Assembly (NCBI RefSeq): GCF_000741255.1
Contig: NZ_JGZB01000002.1
Location: 1 to 64,000 of the forward strand
Source: Bifidobacterium magnum
GTDB taxonomy: Bacteria; Actinomycetota; Actinomycetes; Actinomycetales; Bifidobacteriaceae
Reading direction: 5' to 3'
DNA length: 64,000 nucleotides
The position numbers were made by a program, and so were the translations under genes. The notes beneath the pieces were generated by a model that searched no databases, was not told the DNA's origin, and saw only the letters and a list, made by a program, of their open reading frames with translations. The stretch's first letter is position 1, and every line of letters begins with the position of its first letter. This document shows, one piece after another, positions 35,388 to 45,073 of the stretch.

Positions 35388-36307
35388 ATGGAACACATGG
35401 TTCCTGCACCTGATGCGTTAATCGGCAAGCGTTTCGACGTGGCCGTGGCGAAGATGCTGGGGATTTCCCGCGCCAAAGCCGCCGACGTGGTGACCACGGG
35501 ACAGGCGCGCGTGCTGGGACGCCATGTGGACAAGGCCGCCGCGCTGCAGGCCGGCGACCTCATTGAATTCGATCTCGTGGAGGAGCGCAAGGAACCCGAG
35601 CCGATCGCCACCGACATGCGCATCGTGTATGAAGACGACGATGTGGTGGTGGTCGACAAGCCCGTGGGCGTGGCCGCACACGCGTCGGTGGGATGGACGG
35701 GCCCGACGGTATTGGGTTCATTGCTCGACCGCGGCGTGCATATCACGTCGTATGGCGCTCCGGGACGCCAAGGCATCGTGTCGCGTCTTGACGTAGGCAC
35801 GTCCGGACTGATGCTCGTATGCAAGTCCGAGTTGGCCTACAAGGAGATGCGCCGCCAATTCGCCGAGCATGAAGTGGTGAAAACCTACCACGCGTTGGCC
35901 CAAGGCAACCTCAAGGAAGACAAGGCCACCATCGAGCTCCGATCGGACGCGCCAAAGTGTCCGACTTCCGCTTCTGCGTCACGCCGGCCGGCAAGGAAGC
36001 CATCACGCATTGGGATGTGCTGGAACGCTTCGGCGAGGCGACATTGGCGAAAATCAATCTGGAAACGGGACGCACGCACCAGATCCGCGTCCATTTCTCC
36101 TCAATCGGCCATCCGCTGGTGGGAGACCCCATGTATGGGGCCAATCCCGTATTGTCGCATGAGCTGGGGCTGGAACGCCAGTGGCTGCACGCCATGCAGC
36201 TCGAGTTCCGACATCCGCGCACGCATGTGTGGACGACGGTTTCCTCCCAATACCCGGCCGACCTGCAACACGCGCTAGATACCATGCGTTCGCTGCATGC
36301 GGCGTGA
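35388..36307 (+). pseudogene. RluD-type 23S rRNA pseudouridine synthase, frameshifted
   Basis: The first frame encodes an S4 domain (KRFDVAVAKMLGISRAKAADV) and the catalytic domain with the active Asp in VSRLDVGTSGLMLV. At about 35934 the match stops. The remaining part (VSDFRFCVTPAGKEAITHWD, TGRTHQIRVHFSSIGHPLVG, YPADLQHALDTM) continues in the -1 frame to a stop at 36307. Inserting one base near ATCGAGCTCC (35931-35940) would give a normal protein of about 306 residues. Without correction the first frame ends at 36278 with an unrelated Arg/Ser-rich tail. It could be a real loss or a sequence error. It follows lspA as in many bacteria. Confidence 0.82.
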
Positions 36308-36541
36308 CAGCGCCAGCGCTCCCGTAACTATTGCGCCAATACAGCAGCCGACCGTGGGAATGGCTAGATAGAGTAGTGCAAGCATGACCAGCGCATCCAA
36401 CGGATGGTAGACGCCACGGTTGAGATACGCATGCCCCGCAAGTTCCAGTGCTACAAACACTATTGACGCGATGGCCAGTGCGAGGCTCGTCACGGCAAGC
36501 GCGTCGCGCGCCGGACGGTTGGTGTGATGAAAGCGGACCAT
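36275..36541 (-). CDS. Small membrane protein, unknown function
   Basis: An 88-residue protein with two hydrophobic segments (LAVTSLALAIASIVFVALEL and LVMLALLYLAIPTVGCCIGA) joined by an extracytoplasmic HAYLNRGVYHPLD loop, and a basic C-terminus. A good ribosome site GAGGTG lies five bases before the ATG, which supports it as a gene. It overlaps the 3' end of the rluD-type gene tail to tail by 33 bases. I do not recognise the family. Confidence 0.6.
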   Translation of the reverse strand: MVRFHHTNRPARDALAVTSLALAIASIVFVALELAGHAYLNRGVYHPLDALVMLALLYLAIPTVGCCIGAIVTGALALSRRMQRTHGI

Positions 36542-36725
36542 ACTGCACCTCTTCGGATATGGGTGCTACCAGTGTGGTCCGCTTGGCGTCCGTTTGCAAG
36601 CGGAGGCGCAGTATGTGCACGGCGGTGCCTGGTATGCACAGCCACGATGTGTAAACGTGAATTTCCCGGAATGTTGTGACGCGGGCACTGGCGCCCGTCG
36701 GTTCGGTCTATTAAATTAGTGTGCT

Positions 36726-39700
36726 ATGACTTCTTCCGGCAATTTTGTTCAGCTGCACAATCATACGCATTATTCGCTGCTCGACGGGGCCGCGAAAATC
36801 CCCGAGCTCGTGAGGGCTGCAAAAGATTTGAATATGCCGGCCATAGGCATTACCGACCATGGCAACATGCATGGCGCCTATGAGATGTGGAGCGAGGCCG
36901 TCAAGGTCGGTGTCAAGCCGATTATCGGCATTGAGGCGTACCAGACGCCGGAAACCGACAGGCATGACAAAACCGTGGTGTCGTGGGATAAGAATTGGGT
37001 TCCCGTGCCGCATCACCAGCGCAACCCCGATGACGTGTCGGGCGGCGGCCGCATCTGCCATTTGACGTTGTGGGCGGAGAACGACGAAGGCTTGGTCAAT
37101 CTGTTCAAGGCGTCGTCCATCGCCAATCTCGAAGGCCGCGTGATGCGGTATCCGCGTATGGATTACGACACGTTGGAAAAGCATGCCAAGGGCGTGATCT
37201 GCGGCTCGGGATGCCCGTCCGGCGTGATCCAGACGCGTTTGAAGCTTGGCCAGTTCGACGAGGCGTTGCGTGCGGCGGGCAAGCTGCAGGACATTTTCGG
37301 CAAAGAGAATTTCTATATTGAGCTCATGGACCACGGGCTGACGGTGGAGCAGCGCGTGTTCAAGGAGCTGCTGGAGATCGCCAAGAAGCTGGACGCCCCG
37401 ATTGTGGCCACGAACGACGCGCATTACGTGTTGCGCGAGGACGCGGGCGCCCAGGACGCGATGCTGTGCATCAACTCGGGCTCGCACCTCAACGACCCGG
37501 ACCGTTTCAAGTTCGATGGCGAGCCGCTGTATTACTTGCGTTCCTCGGAAGAGATGCGCGAACTGTTCAAGGAACTCCCTGAAGCTTGCGACAATACGCT
37601 CGAGATCGCCGAACGCTGCAATGTGATGTTCGACGACCACGAGGACGGCGCGTTCATGCCGCAGTTCGACTGTCCGGAAGGCTGGGACGAGACGAGCCTG
37701 TTCCTCAAGAAAGTGGAGGAAGGCCTCGAGAAGCGCTATGACGGCAATGTGCCCGAAGATGTGGCCGCCCAGGCGGACTACGAGTGCGGCACGATTTGCC
37801 AGATGCAGTTCTGCGGCTACTTCCTCGTGGTGGCCGATTACATCAACTGGGCCAAGGAACATGGCGTCATGGTGGGGCCGGGCCGTGGCTCGGCCGCAGG
37901 TTCCATGGTCGCCTACGCGATGGGCATCACCGAACTCGATCCGCTTAAGCACGGCCTGATTTTCGAACGCTTCCTGAATCCGGAACGTGTGTCGCTGCCG
38001 GATATCGACGTGGACTTCGACCCGATCGGCCGCATGAAGGTGCTCGATTACGTGGCCGACAAGTACGGCCACGACCGTGTGGCCCAATGCGTGATTTACG
38101 GCACGATCAAAACGAAGCAGGCGCTCAAGGATTCCGCGCGCATCATGGGCTACGACTTTGCGACGGGCGAGCGCATCACGAAGGCGCTGCCGCCGAGCAA
38201 GAACGGCAAGGACGCGAGCCTCAAGGATATTTTCGACGAAACGTCGAAGCGCTATGAGGAGGCGCGCGAGTTCCGCGAACTGTACAATTCCGATGTCGAC
38301 GCGCAGCAGATCACGCAGGAGGCGCGCGGTATCGAAGGCCTGATCCGCCAGACGGGTGTGCATGCGTGCGCCACGATCATGGGTTCCGAGCCCATCACGA
38401 ACACGTCGCCGCTGCTGGAACGTACCGACGGCACGGTGACGACGACGCTCGAATACCATACGTGCGAAACGCTGGGCCTTGTGAAAATGGATTTCTTGGG
38501 CCTGTCGAACTTGACGGTGATCCGCGACACCTTGCACAACATTGAACGCAACGGCAAGGGCGTTATCGACCATACGCAAATCCCGATCGACGACAAGGAA
38601 ACCTACCAATTGTTGAGCCGCGGTGAAACGCTGGGCGTGTTCCAGCTCGATTCCGACGGCATGCAGTCGTTGCTCAAAAGCTTGAAGCCCGACAACTTCA
38701 ACGATATTTCGGCACTGATCGCCCTGTATCGTCCGGGCCCGATGGATATGGACTCGCACAACAACTATGCCAAGCGCAAGAACGGTTTGCAGGAGATCAC
38801 GCCAATCCACCCCGAAGTGGCCGAACCGCTTAAAGAGGTGCTCGATGAAACTTACGGCCTGATCGTCTATCAGGAGCAGGTGCAGTCTGCCGCGCGTATC
38901 TTGGCGGGCTATTCGCTGGGCAAGGCCGACGTGTTGCGTCGAGCCATGGGCAAGAAGAAGCCCGAGGTGCTGGCCAAGGAGAAGATCCCGTTCTTCCAGG
39001 GCATGAAGGACCACGGGTATTCCGAAGAGGCCGCGCAGGCCGTGTGGGACATCCTCGTGCCGTTCTCGGGCTACGCGTTCAACAAGGCGCATTCGGCGGC
39101 GTACGGCCTCATTTCCTATTGGACCGCCTACCTCAAGTGCCACTATCCTGTGGAATTCATGGCGGCGTTGTTGGAAAACAACAAGAACAACAAGGACAAG
39201 ACGGCCCTGTATTTGGGCGAGGCGCGCCGCATGGGCATCAAGGTGCTCTCGCCGGACGTGAACGAGTCGCAGTTCGAATTCTCCGCAGTCGGCGATGTGG
39301 TGCGTTTCGGATTGGGCGCCGTGCGCAACGTGGGCCAGGAGCCTGTCAAGGCGATTATTCACGAACGTGAGCAGGAAAAAGGCAAGTATGTCAATTTTGT
39401 CGATTTCGTGCGCCGCGTTCCGTTGACCGCGCTCAACCGGCGCATGGTCGAATCCCTGATCAAGGGCGGCGCGTTCGATTCGATCGAACCGAACCGTCGC
39501 GCCATCTACCAGATCCATGAAATGGCCATCGATTCGGTGATCGGCGTCAAACGCAAGGAGGCGACGGGACAGTTCGACTTGTTCGCCGATCTTGACGATT
39601 CCGAAAAAGAGGACACGTTGGGCGACATTACGATCACCGTGCCCGATTTGGAGGAGTGGGACAAGAAAACGAAACTCAATTTCGAACGCGAGATGCTGGG

Positions 39701-40301
39701 CCTGTATGTGTCCGATCATCCGCTAAGCGGCATGCAGTCCGTGCTCGCGAACTTGCGCGACATGTCGATCGCGCGCCTGATCGCTTCCGCACAAAACGGC
39801 GCCGACGGACAGCAGGTCACACTGGCTGGTCTGATCACGAACGTTGACCGGCGCGTATCGAAAAAAGGCGTGCCGTGGGCGCTGATCACGATCGAGGACA
39901 TGGAAGGCTCCATCCACTGCACGCTGTTCCGTTCCGCATACGAGCGCGCCGCCGCAGACCTTGTGGTGGACAACGTAGTGCAGGTCCAGGGCCGCGTACG
40001 CGTGGAAGACGAAACCGTCCAACTCAACGTGAACGACCTTGTGGTGCCCACGCTTACGGCCCAGGACGAGCGTCCCGTAACGATCATGCTGCCCGTGGCG
40101 GCCATGGAGAAGCACCGCCTGCAGCAGCTGACGCATATTCTCGGCACCTATCCGGGCTACTGCGAAGTGCGTATCGCCGTCATGGACTCGAACGGTAACG
40201 CGCAAGTGTTCACGTTGGGCGACAAGTTCCGCGTGGAGCGCGACACCAGCCTGTTCGCCGAAATCAAGACGCTGTTCGGTCCGGCGGCCGTGGAAGCGTA
40301 G
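36726..40301 (+). CDS. dnaE: DNA polymerase III alpha subunit
   Basis: A 1191-residue DnaE. The N-terminal PHP domain reads QLHNHTHYSLLDGAAKIPEL and GITDHGNMHG. The palm has GPGRGSAAGSMVAYAMGITE and the catalytic PDIDVDFDP. The finger region includes RPGPMDMDSHNNYAKRKNG and GYAFNKAHSAAYGLISYWTA. A C-terminal OB-fold part (VTLAGLITNVDRRVSKKG) is also present. It is the main replicative polymerase. No ribosome site is evident; a TTAAAT hexamer about nine bases before the ATG would fit a leaderless message. Confidence 0.97.
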   Translation: MTSSGNFVQLHNHTHYSLLDGAAKIPELVRAAKDLNMPAIGITDHGNMHGAYEMWSEAVKVGVKPIIGIEAYQTPETDRHDKTVVSWDKNWVPVPHHQRNPDDVSGGGRICHLTLWAENDEGLVNLFKASSIANLEGRVMRYPRMDYDTLEKHAKGVICGSGCPSGVIQTRLKLGQFDEALRAAGKLQDIFGKENFYIELMDHGLTVEQRVFKELLEIAKKLDAPIVATNDAHYVLREDAGAQDAMLCINSGSHLNDPDRFKFDGEPLYYLRSSEEMRELFKELPEACDNTLEIAERCNVMFDDHEDGAFMPQFDCPEGWDETSLFLKKVEEGLEKRYDGNVPEDVAAQADYECGTICQMQFCGYFLVVADYINWAKEHGVMVGPGRGSAAGSMVAYAMGITELDPLKHGLIFERFLNPERVSLPDIDVDFDPIGRMKVLDYVADKYGHDRVAQCVIYGTIKTKQALKDSARIMGYDFATGERITKALPPSKNGKDASLKDIFDETSKRYEEAREFRELYNSDVDAQQITQEARGIEGLIRQTGVHACATIMGSEPITNTSPLLERTDGTVTTTLEYHTCETLGLVKMDFLGLSNLTVIRDTLHNIERNGKGVIDHTQIPIDDKETYQLLSRGETLGVFQLDSDGMQSLLKSLKPDNFNDISALIALYRPGPMDMDSHNNYAKRKNGLQEITPIHPEVAEPLKEVLDETYGLIVYQEQVQSAARILAGYSLGKADVLRRAMGKKKPEVLAKEKIPFFQGMKDHGYSEEAAQAVWDILVPFSGYAFNKAHSAAYGLISYWTAYLKCHYPVEFMAALLENNKNNKDKTALYLGEARRMGIKVLSPDVNESQFEFSAVGDVVRFGLGAVRNVGQEPVKAIIHEREQEKGKYVNFVDFVRRVPLTALNRRMVESLIKGGAFDSIEPNRRAIYQIHEMAIDSVIGVKRKEATGQFDLFADLDDSEKEDTLGDITITVPDLEEWDKKTKLNFEREMLGLYVSDHPLSGMQSVLANLRDMSIARLIASAQNGADGQQVTLAGLITNVDRRVSKKGVPWALITIEDMEGSIHCTLFRSAYERAAADLVVDNVVQVQGRVRVEDETVQLNVNDLVVPTLTAQDERPVTIMLPVAAMEKHRLQQLTHILGTYPGYCEVRIAVMDSNGNAQVFTLGDKFRVERDTSLFAEIKTLFGPAAVEA

Positions 40302-40320
40302 CACAGTTCACGCTCCTAAG

Positions 40321-40360
40321 CACGATGTGCCACTGAGGTCAACTTCAGTGGCACATCGTG
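40321..40360. repeat. Perfect 16-base inverted repeat between dnaE and hisD
   Basis: CACGATGTGCCACTGA is followed by GGTCAACT and the exact reverse complement of the first arm. No T-run follows on either strand. It lies 19 bases after the dnaE stop and about 60 bases before hisD. It may be a terminator without a T tail, or a regulatory hairpin of the his operon. Confidence 0.8.
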
Positions 40361-40423
40361 AGACGCGCACAGGTTGCCCACCCGATTATTGTTACTCTTT
40401 CGCTCATGAGCGAAGAAACATAC

Positions 40424-41803
40424 ATGCGCGTCATCGACTTGCGCGACCAGGACCTTACCCGTTCCCAGCTGCTGGAAGCCATGCCGCGTGCCGAAATGGG
40501 CACGAGCGAGGCGAGCGAATTGGTGCAGCCGATTCTCGACAATGTCAAGGCCAACGGCGCCGCGGCATTGCGCGAATACGAGGAAGCGTTCGACCATATC
40601 CACGTCACGAATCTGCGCGTGCCCAAGGAAGCGATCCAGGCCGCCGTGGACGACTTGGATCCCGTGGTGCGCGCGGCCATCGAGGAGTCCGTGCGCCGCG
40701 CCCGCGCTGTGGCGCAAAGCCAGGTGCCCGAGCCGTTCTATACCGATCTGGCCGACGGCGCGCGCGTATCCGAACGCTGGATCCCGATCCAGCGCGTGGG
40801 CCTGTATGTGCCGGGAGGCAAGGCCGTATACCCGAGCTCGGTCATCATGAACGTGGTCCCAGCCCAGGCCGCCGGCGTCGAATCGCTGGCTATCGCCACG
40901 CCGCCGAGCAAGGCCACCAATGACGGTCTGCCGGACAAGACGATTCTCGCGACCTGCGCGATTCTCGGCGTGGATGAGGTCTATGCCGTCGGCGGCGCTC
41001 AGGCCGTCGCCATGTTCGCATATGGCGCCATGGGCACCGAACCGCAGGACGGTGTGGTCCTGTGCGAGCCCGTGGACAAGATCACGGGCCCGGGCAACAT
41101 TTTCGTCGCCACGGCCAAGAGCATGGTGTCGGGCATTGTCGGCATCGACGCCGTCGCGGGCCCCACGGAAATCGCCATTATTGCGGACGACACGGCCAAC
41201 CCGGGATGGGTGGCGGCCGACCTGATCGGGCAGGCGGAACACGACGAGCTCGCCGGTTCCGTGCTCATCACCACAAGCGAATCGTTGGCCGAAGCCGTAC
41301 AAGCCGAACTGCTCAAGCGCGTCCCGCGTACGAAGCACGCCGAGCGTGTGGAAACCTCGCTGCGCGGCCGCCAGTCGGGCATCATTCTCGCGCGCGACCT
41401 CGCACAGGCCATTGACGCGGCCAACGCCTACGCCGCCGAACACTTGGAAGTGCAAACGGCCGACCCCGACGCCGTGATCGGCCAGATCCGCAACGCGGGC
41501 GCCATTTTCCGCGGCAACTATTCCCCGGTGCCGCTGGGTGACTACATGTCGGGCTCGAACCACGTGCTGCCCACCTCGGGCACGGCCCGCTTCATGAGCG
41601 GCCTGGGCGTGCACACGTTCATGAAGCCCGTCGAAATCATTGAATATGACGAAACGGGACTCAAGGACCTGGCCGCCAAGATCAACGCGTTCGCGGTGTC
41701 CGAAGACCTGCCCGCGCATGGCGAAAGCGTGCTGAGCCGCTTCGTCGTCGACCCGTATGACAAGGAAACGTTGGCCGAACAGGAAGAAGAAGCGGGACTA
41801 TGA
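40424..41803 (+). CDS. hisD: Histidinol dehydrogenase
   Basis: A 459-residue zinc enzyme. It shows YVPGGKAVYPSSVIMNVVPA, AGPTEIAIIADDTANPGWVA, ADLIGQAEHDE, AAEHLEVQT and SGSNHVLPTSGTARF, the usual HisD signatures. It performs the two last oxidations of histidine biosynthesis with NAD. I place the start at ATG 40424 (MRVIDLRDQDLTR), which matches the family; 40406 is an alternative. It is first in the his operon, and hisC overlaps it by four bases. Confidence 0.96.
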   Translation: MRVIDLRDQDLTRSQLLEAMPRAEMGTSEASELVQPILDNVKANGAAALREYEEAFDHIHVTNLRVPKEAIQAAVDDLDPVVRAAIEESVRRARAVAQSQVPEPFYTDLADGARVSERWIPIQRVGLYVPGGKAVYPSSVIMNVVPAQAAGVESLAIATPPSKATNDGLPDKTILATCAILGVDEVYAVGGAQAVAMFAYGAMGTEPQDGVVLCEPVDKITGPGNIFVATAKSMVSGIVGIDAVAGPTEIAIIADDTANPGWVAADLIGQAEHDELAGSVLITTSESLAEAVQAELLKRVPRTKHAERVETSLRGRQSGIILARDLAQAIDAANAYAAEHLEVQTADPDAVIGQIRNAGAIFRGNYSPVPLGDYMSGSNHVLPTSGTARFMSGLGVHTFMKPVEIIEYDETGLKDLAAKINAFAVSEDLPAHGESVLSRFVVDPYDKETLAEQEEEAGL

Positions 41804-42972
41804 GCGACGCATCCATCATTCCCGCGGACCTGCCGCTGCGCAACGACCTGGTGGGGGAGGAGCCCTACGGAGCCCCGCAACTCGACGTGCCCGTATGCCT
41901 CAACGTGAATGAGAACCCCTATGACGTGGCCGACGCGGTAGCGGACTCCATCGCGCGCCGCGTACGTGAAGTGGCGCCCTCGCTCAACCGGTATCCCGAC
42001 CGCGAGCATATCGCGTTGCGCGAGGCGTTGTGCCGGTATCTCGAGCGGGAATCGGGAGCCTCACTGAATGTGGATGAAGTGTGGGCGGCCAACGGGTCCA
42101 ACGAAATCATGCTGCAACTGTTCATGGCGTTCGGTGGACCCGGCCGCAGCGCGCTGAGCTGCGATCCCACCTACTCGATGTACCCCGAGTATGCGCGCGA
42201 CACGTTCACGCAATGGGAACTGTGCCCGCGCAACGCCGATTTCTCCATCGATGTGGCGGCCACCATGGAACGCATCGCGCAAGTGCGCCCATCCATGGTG
42301 CTCTTGACGAGCCCCAACAACCCGACGGGAACCCCGCTTCCCATGGACGAATTGCGCGCCATTCTCGACTACTGCCAGACGGTGGGTGTGGCGGATGCGG
42401 CCGAAGGCACGCATCCCGTGGTGGTCGTGGACGAGGCCTATATCGAATTCCGTGATCCGGGAGTGCCCAGCGCCGTAACGCTGGTCAACGACTACCCGAA
42501 CCTCGTGGTGAGCCGCACGATGAGCAAGGCGTTCGCGTTCGCGGGCGCGCGCGTCGGATACGCGGTGGCCAACGCGGGCATCATCAACTGCATGCGCATC
42601 GTACGCATGCCCTACCACTTGTCCGCCGTCACGCAGGCCGTCGCGCTCGCCGCCCTCGACCATACCGACGAACAGCTCGCGCAAGTGGCCCATTTGCGCG
42701 ACATCCGCAATGACACGGCCCAATGGCTCGCCGGCCAGACCTACCGCGGCATACCGCTGCAGGTGGCGCCCAGCCAGTCGAACTTCCTCATGTTCGGCGG
42801 ATCGTTCGACGACCGCGACGCCATATTCAAGGATCTGCTCGGCCAAGGCGTGCTCATCCGCGTGGTGGGACCCGACGGATGGATGCGCGTATGCATGGGC
42901 ACGGACGAAGAAATGGAACAGTTCAAAACCGCATTGACGCAAACGCTGCGCCGCATGGAACAGGACGCCTGA
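41800..42972 (+). CDS. hisC: Histidinol-phosphate aminotransferase
   Basis: A 390-residue PLP enzyme. It has [14 protein letters not shown], the glycine-rich [32 protein letters not shown] and [20 protein letters not shown] with the PLP lysine. It converts imidazole-acetol phosphate to histidinol phosphate. The ATG overlaps the hisD stop (ATGA), and hisB follows after 28 bases. Confidence 0.96.
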   Translation: MSDASIIPADLPLRNDLVGEEPYGAPQLDVPVCLNVNENPYDVADAVADSIARRVREVAPSLNRYPDREHIALREALCRYLERESGASLNVDEVWAANGSNEIMLQLFMAFGGPGRSALSCDPTYSMYPEYARDTFTQWELCPRNADFSIDVAATMERIAQVRPSMVLLTSPNNPTGTPLPMDELRAILDYCQTVGVADAAEGTHPVVVVDEAYIEFRDPGVPSAVTLVNDYPNLVVSRTMSKAFAFAGARVGYAVANAGIINCMRIVRMPYHLSAVTQAVALAALDHTDEQLAQVAHLRDIRNDTAQWLAGQTYRGIPLQVAPSQSNFLMFGGSFDDRDAIFKDLLGQGVLIRVVGPDGWMRVCMGTDEEMEQFKTALTQTLRRMEQDA

Positions 42973-43000
42973 CGCCGTTCGCGTCGGTAAAGGAGAAACT

Positions 43001-43600
43001 ATGGCACGCACCGCACACATCGTCCGCGAAACCAGCGAATCCTACGTGGACCTCACGCTGAATCTGGACGGTACGGGCAAAACCGACATCGACACCTCCG
43101 TACCGTTCTTCAACCACATGATGACGGCGCTGGGCAAGCATTCGCTGATCGACCTGACGATCCGCGCCCACGGCGACACCGATATCGACGCGCACCATAC
43201 GGTGGAGGACACGGCCATCGTGTTCGGCGAGGCGTTGCGCGCCGCGCTCGGCGACAAGCGCGGCATCCGCCGGTTCGCGGACGCGACCGTGCCGCTCGAC
43301 GAGGCGCTCGCCAAAGCCGTGGTGGACGTGTCGGGCCGTCCGTACTGCGTATGTTCGGGGGAGCCGGAAGGCTTCCAATACTGCATGATCGGCGGCCATT
43401 TCACGGGTTCCCTTGTACGCCATGTGATGGAGTCGATTGCGTTCCATGCGCAAATCTGCCTACATTTACATGTGATATCAGGAAGGGATCCGCACCATAT
43501 CGCGGAAGCGGAATTCAAGGCGTTGGCCCGCGCGTTGCGGTTCGCCATCGAGCCGGACCCGCGCGTCGACGGGATCCCCAGCACGAAAGGCGCATTGTAA
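43001..43600 (+). CDS. hisB: Imidazoleglycerol-phosphate dehydratase
   Basis: A 199-residue single-function HisB. It shows [53 protein letters not shown] and a C-terminal [16 protein letters not shown]. The paired His-rich motifs bind manganese. It removes water from imidazoleglycerol phosphate. Its stop TAA overlaps the ATG of the unknown gene that follows (TAATG). Confidence 0.96.
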   Translation: MARTAHIVRETSESYVDLTLNLDGTGKTDIDTSVPFFNHMMTALGKHSLIDLTIRAHGDTDIDAHHTVEDTAIVFGEALRAALGDKRGIRRFADATVPLDEALAKAVVDVSGRPYCVCSGEPEGFQYCMIGGHFTGSLVRHVMESIAFHAQICLHLHVISGRDPHHIAEAEFKALARALRFAIEPDPRVDGIPSTKGAL

Positions 43601-44274
43601 TGGCGGAACATAACGACGATGCATTCTCGGACGACGGACTGCATTTTGATGATGCACAGCTCGAGGCCGCGCTCTCGGACTTCGAAAAGGAGTTCCAAGA
43701 GCAGGAAACCTCGCAGGACCATGGCTCAGACGAAGCGGGCGTAGCCGATTCCGGCTCCGACGATTCGGACATGGTGCACGCCGCCGAGGACGCATTGCGT
43801 TTTGACGAAGATCTCGAAGGCCTGCTGGGCAACCGCGCCAAAGTGGCCATGCTCATCACGCGCATCACGGCCGCAGAATTGCTCGCGGCCTTCTGCCAGA
43901 TCTCCGACATTTCCGCCACTTGCGTGGAATCGCACCAGGGCGCAGTGGCTCTGCTGCACAACCTTGACGGCGACGGCCCGGAAGCGGCCGCGCGCGACCT
44001 GACACAAGTCGTGTCGGGACTCGGCGTGATCCTCGCCGTCAACCGCGCCGACAAACTGGAAACCACCGTGTACCTGGACGGCAACGCGGGACAGACCATG
44101 GCGCCTCCGATCGTGTTCACCACCACGGAACCGTTCGTGGAAGACCTCATGCTCGGCATCGACACCCCGCAAGGCGTCATCGATTCGGGCCGCCCCGTCC
44201 ACGAGTCGGGCGATTTGACCACCGAGCAGGCTTACGACGTGCTCGCCAAATATTTACACACGAAGTGGCACTGA
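43600..44274 (+). CDS. Unknown protein embedded in the his operon
   Basis: A 224-residue protein. The first 65 residues are strongly acidic (Asp, Glu and Ser) and probably disordered. From DEDLEGLLGNRAKVAML the sequence looks folded: RITAAELLAAFCQISDISA, AARDLTQVVSGLGVILAV and a C-terminal TTEQAYDVLAKYLHTKWH. There is no signal peptide, membrane segment or motif I recognise. It starts on the last base of the hisB stop, so it is translated together with the his enzymes, and hisH follows after 55 bases. A link to histidine synthesis or its control is inferred only from place. Confidence 0.75.
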   Translation: MAEHNDDAFSDDGLHFDDAQLEAALSDFEKEFQEQETSQDHGSDEAGVADSGSDDSDMVHAAEDALRFDEDLEGLLGNRAKVAMLITRITAAELLAAFCQISDISATCVESHQGAVALLHNLDGDGPEAAARDLTQVVSGLGVILAVNRADKLETTVYLDGNAGQTMAPPIVFTTTEPFVEDLMLGIDTPQGVIDSGRPVHESGDLTTEQAYDVLAKYLHTKWH

Positions 44275-44329
44275 CCCCGCGCCACCGGGCGCCGCTTGCG
44301 CAAGCGCAATAACGCAACAAGGAGCAGCA

Positions 44330-44992
44330 ATGACCTCAATAGTGGTGTTCGACTACGGCTTCGGCAACGTGCGGTCGATGGTTCGCGCGCTGGCGAACCT
44401 CGGCGTCGACGTGTCGCTTACCGCCAACCCCGTGCAGGCCATGGAGGCCGACGGGCTCGTGGTGCCCGGTGTGGGCGCGTTCGCCGCATGCATGCGCGGT
44501 CTTCACGCCGCGGGCGGCGACGACATTGTGCACAGGCGGCTGCGTGACAACCGTCCCGTGCTCGGCGTGTGCGTGGGCGAGCAGATCATGTTCGCGGCCG
44601 GCAACGAGCATGGCGAACATGCCGAGGGACTGCACCTGATTGATGGGGAAGTGGTGCGGCTGGACGCCGACGTGGTGCCCCATATGGGCTGGAACACCGT
44701 TGAGGCCGCTCCCGGATCCGTACTCATGCGCGGCGTGGAAAACGAACGCTTCTATTTTGTGCACTCCTATGCCGCCACACATGCCGATCCGCTTCCCGAA
44801 AGCGAAGCTGCCAACGTGGGCCATGCGTTCGCCCAAGCGGACCAGTGCGTGAGCTACTGCGAGTACGGGCGCGGCCCCTTCGTGGCCGCCTACGAGCGCG
44901 GACCGCTTTCCGCCACGCAATTCCACCCCGAAAAATCGGGAGAAGCCGGCGCGCAACTGCTGCGCAACTGGATCGGCACGATGCGCGCCTGA
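44330..44992 (+). CDS. hisH: Imidazole glycerol phosphate synthase, glutaminase subunit
   Basis: A 220-residue class I glutamine amidotransferase. It has VVFDYGFGNVRSMVRAL, the oxyanion strand LVVPGVGAFAACM, the nucleophile GVCVGEQIMFAAG and the His-Glu pair in ATQFHPEKSGEAG. It supplies ammonia to HisF. hisF is not in this window. A ribosome site AAGGAG precedes the ATG. Confidence 0.95.
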   Translation: MTSIVVFDYGFGNVRSMVRALANLGVDVSLTANPVQAMEADGLVVPGVGAFAACMRGLHAAGGDDIVHRRLRDNRPVLGVCVGEQIMFAAGNEHGEHAEGLHLIDGEVVRLDADVVPHMGWNTVEAAPGSVLMRGVENERFYFVHSYAATHADPLPESEAANVGHAFAQADQCVSYCEYGRGPFVAAYERGPLSATQFHPEKSGEAGAQLLRNWIGTMRA

Positions 44993-45073
44993 CGCGCCGT
45001 CATAAACCGACCAACCGCTACGGATACCGACCGTCCACCATTACCCACCACCACTACTGACAAGGACAGGCCA

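Noticed and set aside
36711..39719. A 1002-codon open frame on the minus strand
   Set aside because: It is antisense to dnaE and shows no family motif. The dnaE motifs on the other strand are unambiguous.
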